A stretch of DNA of 9,314 bases from Coriobacteriales bacterium (GTDB lineage Bacteria; Actinomycetota; Coriobacteriia; Coriobacteriales; QAMH01): positions 1 to 9,314 of the forward strand of contig JAKSUU010000029.1 of the NCBI GenBank assembly GCA_024408695.1, read 5' to 3'. The number at the start of each line of letters is the position of its first letter. Position 1 is the stretch's first letter. The position numbers and the translations under genes are program-made. Below, piece after piece: positions 6,677 through 9,314 of this stretch. The notes beneath the pieces are model-generated. The model saw only the letters and a program-made list of their open reading frames with translations, was not told where the DNA came from and did not search any database.

Positions 6677-7279
6677 TTATGATTTTTTAGGCTGGCGAAA
6701 AAGCAAATAAATAACAGTTACAATGCAAATGAGTGCGATAGCGGTTGCAAGATTAAATGTGACTTGTCCTATGGCAACCGAACCAATCTGAAATGTGCAA
6801 AGCGCAACAACATATGCAAATGTGCATTGATAAGCAATAGTTGCAACAAACCATTTTGTAGATCTTAGTTCTTTTTTAATTGTAGCCATGGCTGCAATGC
6901 ATGGCGCACAGAGTAGATTAAATAACATAAATGCCATGCCTGCTATAGCTGTGTATTCGGCAGCTAAATTTGCCCAAAGCCCACCGTTTGCGTATAATAC
7001 TCCAAGCGTGCTAACTAGATTTTCTTTGCCTAAAAAGCCTGCGAGTGTGGCAACGGCGGCTTGCCAGTCTCCAAATCCACAGGGAATAAAAATCCAAGCA
7101 ATTGCTTTTCCTAAAAATCCTAAAATAGAATTTTCCATATCTTCGACCATGCCAAAAGATCCGTTTTCGATGCCTAGATTAGCTAAAAACCAAATTGCAA
7201 CGCAGCCAAGTAAAATAATAGTGCCAGCCTGCTTAATAAAATTGTAGGTTCGGGACCAAGACGATCTAAAGAGGTGCAT
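6677..7279 (-). CDS. feoB: FeoB C-terminal fragment downstream of the amber codon
   Basis: This 200-residue open frame carries the second half of the FeoB transporter domain. In order it shows WSRTYNFIKQAGTII (8-22), the usual linker and helix after the ELPxY region; PCGFGDWQAAVATLAGFLGK (66-85), matching the family's PLGFGxWQAAVAxxxGFxxKE; LLCAPCIAAMATIKKEL (122-138), the second gate motif; and terminal hydrophobic helices ending FRQPKKS. No Shine-Dalgarno precedes the ATG at 7279, and a fragment starting here would begin in mid-domain. It is therefore probably not made unless the TAG is read through or the fragment is expressed in some other way. It ends in TAA at 6677. Confidence 0.7.
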   Translation of the reverse strand: MHLFRSSWSRTYNFIKQAGTIILLGCVAIWFLANLGIENGSFGMVEDMENSILGFLGKAIAWIFIPCGFGDWQAAVATLAGFLGKENLVSTLGVLYANGGLWANLAAEYTAIAGMAFMLFNLLCAPCIAAMATIKKELRSTKWFVATIAYQCTFAYVVALCTFQIGSVAIGQVTFNLATAIALICIVTVIYLLFRQPKKS

Positions 7280-7306
7280 AATTAGTGGAGTTGAATAAGA
7301 GATAAG

Positions 7307-7309
7307 CTA
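7307..7309 (-). other. In-frame amber codon (TAG) inside feoB
   Basis: On the minus strand the codons read Ser-Ser-Ile-Ile-TAG-Leu-Ile-Ser-Tyr. I checked the other two frames across the junction and neither restores a better match, so this is a point nonsense change and not an indel. All ten genes in the window whose ends are visible, including feoB itself, stop with TAA, and this is the only in-frame TAG in about 2,900 codons. Confidence 0.85.
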
Positions 7310-8995
7310 TATAATTGAACTTGGTTGATGTAGCAAAAATGGTTTTGTGTGTTTGAGGATTACAGAACTTAAAATTATGGCTGAGATGCCAATAAAATAA
7401 CAAGAAGGTGCAATGATGGGATTGCCTCCAAAAAGCGATCCACTTATAAGAGCGATTATTGGAAGTTTAGCACTACAGGGCATAAATGTTGTAGTCATAA
7501 TTGTAAGGCGACGTGAGCTTTCATTTTCAATTGTGCGGGTGGCGAGTATGGCTGGAACACCACAACCTGTTCCAATGAGCATAGGAATAAAGGATTTTCC
7601 GTTAAGTCCAAAGCGTCTAAAAATTTTATCGAGAATGAAGGCGACGCGTGCAAGGTATCCGCAATTTTCCAAAATCGCAAGCATAAAAAAAAGCAAAAAT
7701 ATTTGTGGAATAAAACTTAATACCGCACCAACACCTGCAACGATGCCATTTAATACAAGGGACTGCAGCCACTCAGCACATTGAATGGCATTCAAAGCAT
7801 TTTCCAAAATTACGGGAATGCCAAGTATAAACAAGCCATAATCGCTGGGGTTTGGTTTGAGAGCATTATTACTTTGTGATAAATTGTTTTGCATATCAAT
7901 ATCAAATTGAGGATCATAAGGACCCAGAAAAAAACCATCTCCAAAAAGGCCACTGCTTACCCACTGAGTTGCCGCAGAACCTATGCTAGATACAGCAATA
8001 AAGTAGACAATCGCCATAATAATAATAAAAATTGGTATGGCAAAAATTCGATTTAGTAAGATGCGATCAATTTTTTCGCTAACACTGGCAGAGCTTTTTG
8101 CATGTTTGTGAACACTTCCAATAAATGAGGTGATGTACATATAGCGTTCATTGGTTATGGTTTCACTGTTTTCTTCGCCAAATTCTGACTTTGCGGCATT
8201 TGAAACGATTCTAATTTCTTCTATTTCTTTTATTTGATTTGGTAGTGCAGGGTCGTTTTCAAAGGCTTTAATAGAGAAATAACGTATTAATTCTGTTGGA
8301 ACGTTAGATGGCAAAAGTCTTTCAATTTGAGCTAAGTAGTTTTCTGTTTTGTGTGAAAATTTTGCTAATTGAGTTTTCTTTTTTTTAGTTGACACTTTTT
8401 TGATTGTATCTATTAGGCTTTCTATGCCTTGTTCTTGTTGGCCCGAAACCTTAACAACATCAACAGCAAGTTTTTGAGCGAGCTTTTCTTGGTTGATAAG
8501 ATAACCACGTTTTGTAACTACATCCATCATATTTAACGCAATAATTATTGGTTTGCCTAGTTCGCATAGTTGTTGAGTCAAATAAAGTCCGCGTTCAAGA
8601 TTAGTAGCATCAATTACATTTAGGATGATGCCGCATTCTTTGCTGAGTAAAAATTCTCGAGCGAGCAATTCATCATTTACATGAGCAGATAAAGAATATA
8701 CTCCGGGTAAATCAACAAATTTGATTCTTTTGTCACGCTTGTAGTGGCCTTCTTTTTTTTCTACTGTAACTCCTGGCCAATTTCCAACATACTGGTGCGT
8801 TCCGGTTATCGCATTAAAAAGTGTTGTTTGTCCGCAGTTTGGATTTCCAATTAAAGCAACGCGAATTTCTCCAGATAATTTTTCTTGATACTCCTGTTTT
8901 TCTTCTTCTTTGGTTAATTCTGGAAGTACCAAATTTTGCTTTAAAGAGCTTTTGCTAGCTACGCTATTTGTTTTATTTGTATCTTTTATTTTCAT
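7307..8995 (-). CDS. feoB: FeoB N-terminal fragment: G domain and first transporter half
   Basis: This 562-residue frame holds the cytoplasmic GTPase and the first membrane half of the Fe2+ transporter. A charged N-terminal tail (1-43) precedes the G domain. G1 is GNPNCGQT (50-57), where the usual Lys is Q56. G2 Thr is T77 in GNWPGVT, G3 is DLPG (95-98), G4 is NMMD (155-158) and G5 is VSGQ (183-186). A helical GDI-like region follows (about 200-300). Membrane helices start near 315, and the first gate motif GTGCGVPAI (475-483) with PCSAKLP (506-512) is intact. Translation ends at the TAG after HQPSSII. The ATG at 8995 has no visible Shine-Dalgarno; the nearest strong one is about 80 nt upstream and feeds a different, three-codon frame. 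Alone, the fragment would give a GTPase with half a channel. Confidence 0.88.
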   Translation of the reverse strand: MKIKDTNKTNSVASKSSLKQNLVLPELTKEEEKQEYQEKLSGEIRVALIGNPNCGQTTLFNAITGTHQYVGNWPGVTVEKKEGHYKRDKRIKFVDLPGVYSLSAHVNDELLAREFLLSKECGIILNVIDATNLERGLYLTQQLCELGKPIIIALNMMDVVTKRGYLINQEKLAQKLAVDVVKVSGQQEQGIESLIDTIKKVSTKKKKTQLAKFSHKTENYLAQIERLLPSNVPTELIRYFSIKAFENDPALPNQIKEIEEIRIVSNAAKSEFGEENSETITNERYMYITSFIGSVHKHAKSSASVSEKIDRILLNRIFAIPIFIIIMAIVYFIAVSSIGSAATQWVSSGLFGDGFFLGPYDPQFDIDMQNNLSQSNNALKPNPSDYGLFILGIPVILENALNAIQCAEWLQSLVLNGIVAGVGAVLSFIPQIFLLFFMLAILENCGYLARVAFILDKIFRRFGLNGKSFIPMLIGTGCGVPAILATRTIENESSRRLTIMTTTFMPCSAKLPIIALISGSLFGGNPIIAPSCYFIGISAIILSSVILKHTKPFLLHQPSSII

Positions 8996-9042
8996 ATATT
9001 AGCATTTAAATAAATAAAGTTAGCCAAGGTAAACTTTTTCTT

Positions 9043-9070
9043 TCAAAATAAAGCGCTTAGATTCTAGCGC
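9043..9070 (-). terminator. Possible attenuator hairpin between feoA and feoB
   Basis: On the minus strand GCGCTAGAATCTAAGCGC (9070 to 9053) can fold as GCGC plus TAG pairing with CTA and GCGC, with one bulged A and a 3-nt loop. The T-rich run TTTATTTT follows. It is short and bulged but terminator-like, and it lies in an unusually long (122 bp) gap between two genes that are usually close or overlapping. It could reduce transcription into feoB. Confidence 0.35.
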
Positions 9071-9081
9071 ATCATCCTCCT
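9064..9081 (-). other. Strong Shine-Dalgarno feeding a minimal ORF (Met-Met-Arg-stop)
   Basis: AGGAGG (9081 to 9076 on the minus strand) is followed directly by ATG ATG CGC TAG. The start-stop ORF ends inside the 5' arm of the possible attenuator hairpin. It is out of frame with feoB. It may be a regulatory upstream ORF, or the remnant of a former feoB start. Spacing from the Shine-Dalgarno to the ATGs is only 0 and 3 bases, which is short. Confidence 0.35.
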
Positions 9082-9117
9082 CGCTTTTGCTCTATTAAGC
9101 CAGTAAATATTTTTGCT

Positions 9118-9314
9118 TTATTCTTCTAACTCTACAATGATTTGTTGAGCATCTTTTTTAGTTATTGAAAAGTCTGACCCTCTAATAATAATTTCCATGG
9201 GATCTCCAAGAGGTGCTAAATTTTTAACGGTTATGCTTGTGCCTTTTGTTAGTCCGATGTCCATAAGATGTCGTTTAGCGTCTGTATCCAAATCTATGGA
9301 ATGCACCTTTGCGC
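9118..9314 (-). CDS. feoA: FeoA, ferrous iron transport protein A (5' end outside window)
   Basis: FeoA is a small cytoplasmic SH3-like protein that partners FeoB in Fe2+ uptake. The visible 65 codons cover most of the domain. Family hallmarks are AKVHSIDLD near the start, the core KRHLMDIGLTKGTSITV, and APLGDPMEIIIRGSDFSI followed by a terminal KKDAQQIIVELEE. The frame stays open to the window edge. The GTG at 9306 falls within the first strand and is probably an internal Val, so the real start is outside. It lies upstream of feoB on the same strand, separated by 122 bp. It ends in TAA and shows no damage, unlike feoB. Confidence 0.9.
   Translation of the reverse strand, partial: AKVHSIDLDTDAKRHLMDIGLTKGTSITVKNLAPLGDPMEIIIRGSDFSITKKDAQQIIVELEE

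Larger units (their letters stand above)
6677..8995 (-). pseudogene. feoB: feoB, ferrous iron transporter, interrupted by in-frame TAG
   Basis: Read through a single amber codon, this stretch encodes a normal-length FeoB (771 residues plus the stop). FeoB is the GTPase-linked membrane permease that imports Fe2+. Both halves share one frame: the start at 8995 and the first Met after the stop at 7279 differ by 1716 bases, a multiple of 3, so there is no frameshift. The stop (7307-7309, codon 563) falls in the linker before the second transporter half. The reading PSSII-stop-LISYSTP aligns with the family's P-x-x-F-I-M-E-L-P-x-Y-x-x-P, placing the stop at the conserved Glu. GAG to TAG is one base change. 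A second lesion is the P-loop Lys replaced by Gln. Possible explanations are a decaying gene, a sequencing error, or readthrough. I favour decay or error. Confidence 0.75.

Noticed and set aside
6888..7247. A 119-aa plus-strand reading frame opposite feoB
   Set aside because: It is the antisense of conserved FeoB codons, has no recognisable family and no ribosome site worth noting.
7280..7309. A frameshift between the two feoB halves
   Set aside because: The two open frames are in the same phase (1716 bases between their first codons), and the other frames across the junction do not match FeoB better. A single nonsense codon explains it.
7307..7309. Pyrrolysine or general TAG recoding
   Set aside because: FeoB is not a known pyrrolysine protein, no pyl genes are in view, and no other in-frame TAG exists in about 2,900 codons.
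9304..9306. GTG as the feoA start
   Set aside because: The frame stays open upstream (Ala-Lys), and in FeoA this Val lies in the first strand of the domain, so the gene is cut by the window edge.

Overview
The window comes from a low-GC bacterial chromosome (roughly one third G+C by eye). AGGAG-type ribosome sites, a TATAAT promoter, Clostridia-like ABC exporter, DUF4234 and DUF2752 proteins, and a FeoA/FeoB pair suggest a Gram-positive, perhaps an anaerobe of the Bacillota or a low-GC relative. I cannot name the genus. There is no tRNA, rRNA, CRISPR array, transposase or phage gene.

Layout. The left half reads on the + strand. It holds the 3' end of an ABC transporter ATPase, its 540-aa permease, and a 535-aa SLC1-type sodium symporter with an extra N-terminal domain. 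A 214-bp spacer follows, containing a REP/MITE-like palindrome, and then a 99-aa orphan Cys-containing protein with its own promoter. The right half reads on the - strand and converges at about 4300. In transcription order it holds feoA (cut by the window edge), feoB, an MBL-fold hydrolase, a membrane-anchored VanX-like M15 dipeptidase, a DUF4234 protein and a DUF2752 protein. The last four look like one operon.

How the genes fit. The ABC pair should form an exporter. FeoA/FeoB would import ferrous iron, but feoB looks damaged. An in-frame TAG sits in the same frame as both halves, at the position of the family's conserved ELPxY glutamate, where GAG to TAG is a single change. The P-loop lysine is Gln, and the start codon has no visible Shine-Dalgarno sequence. 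The SLC1 protein keeps the sodium-site residues but has lost the arginine that binds acidic substrates.

Best leads: the doubly altered feoB with its odd leader (a strong ribosome site feeding a three-codon ORF inside a hairpin), the SLC1 fusion with a degenerate GHKL-like N-terminal domain, the 95-bp palindromic element, and the unrecognised 99-aa protein. I found no clear new multi-gene system.
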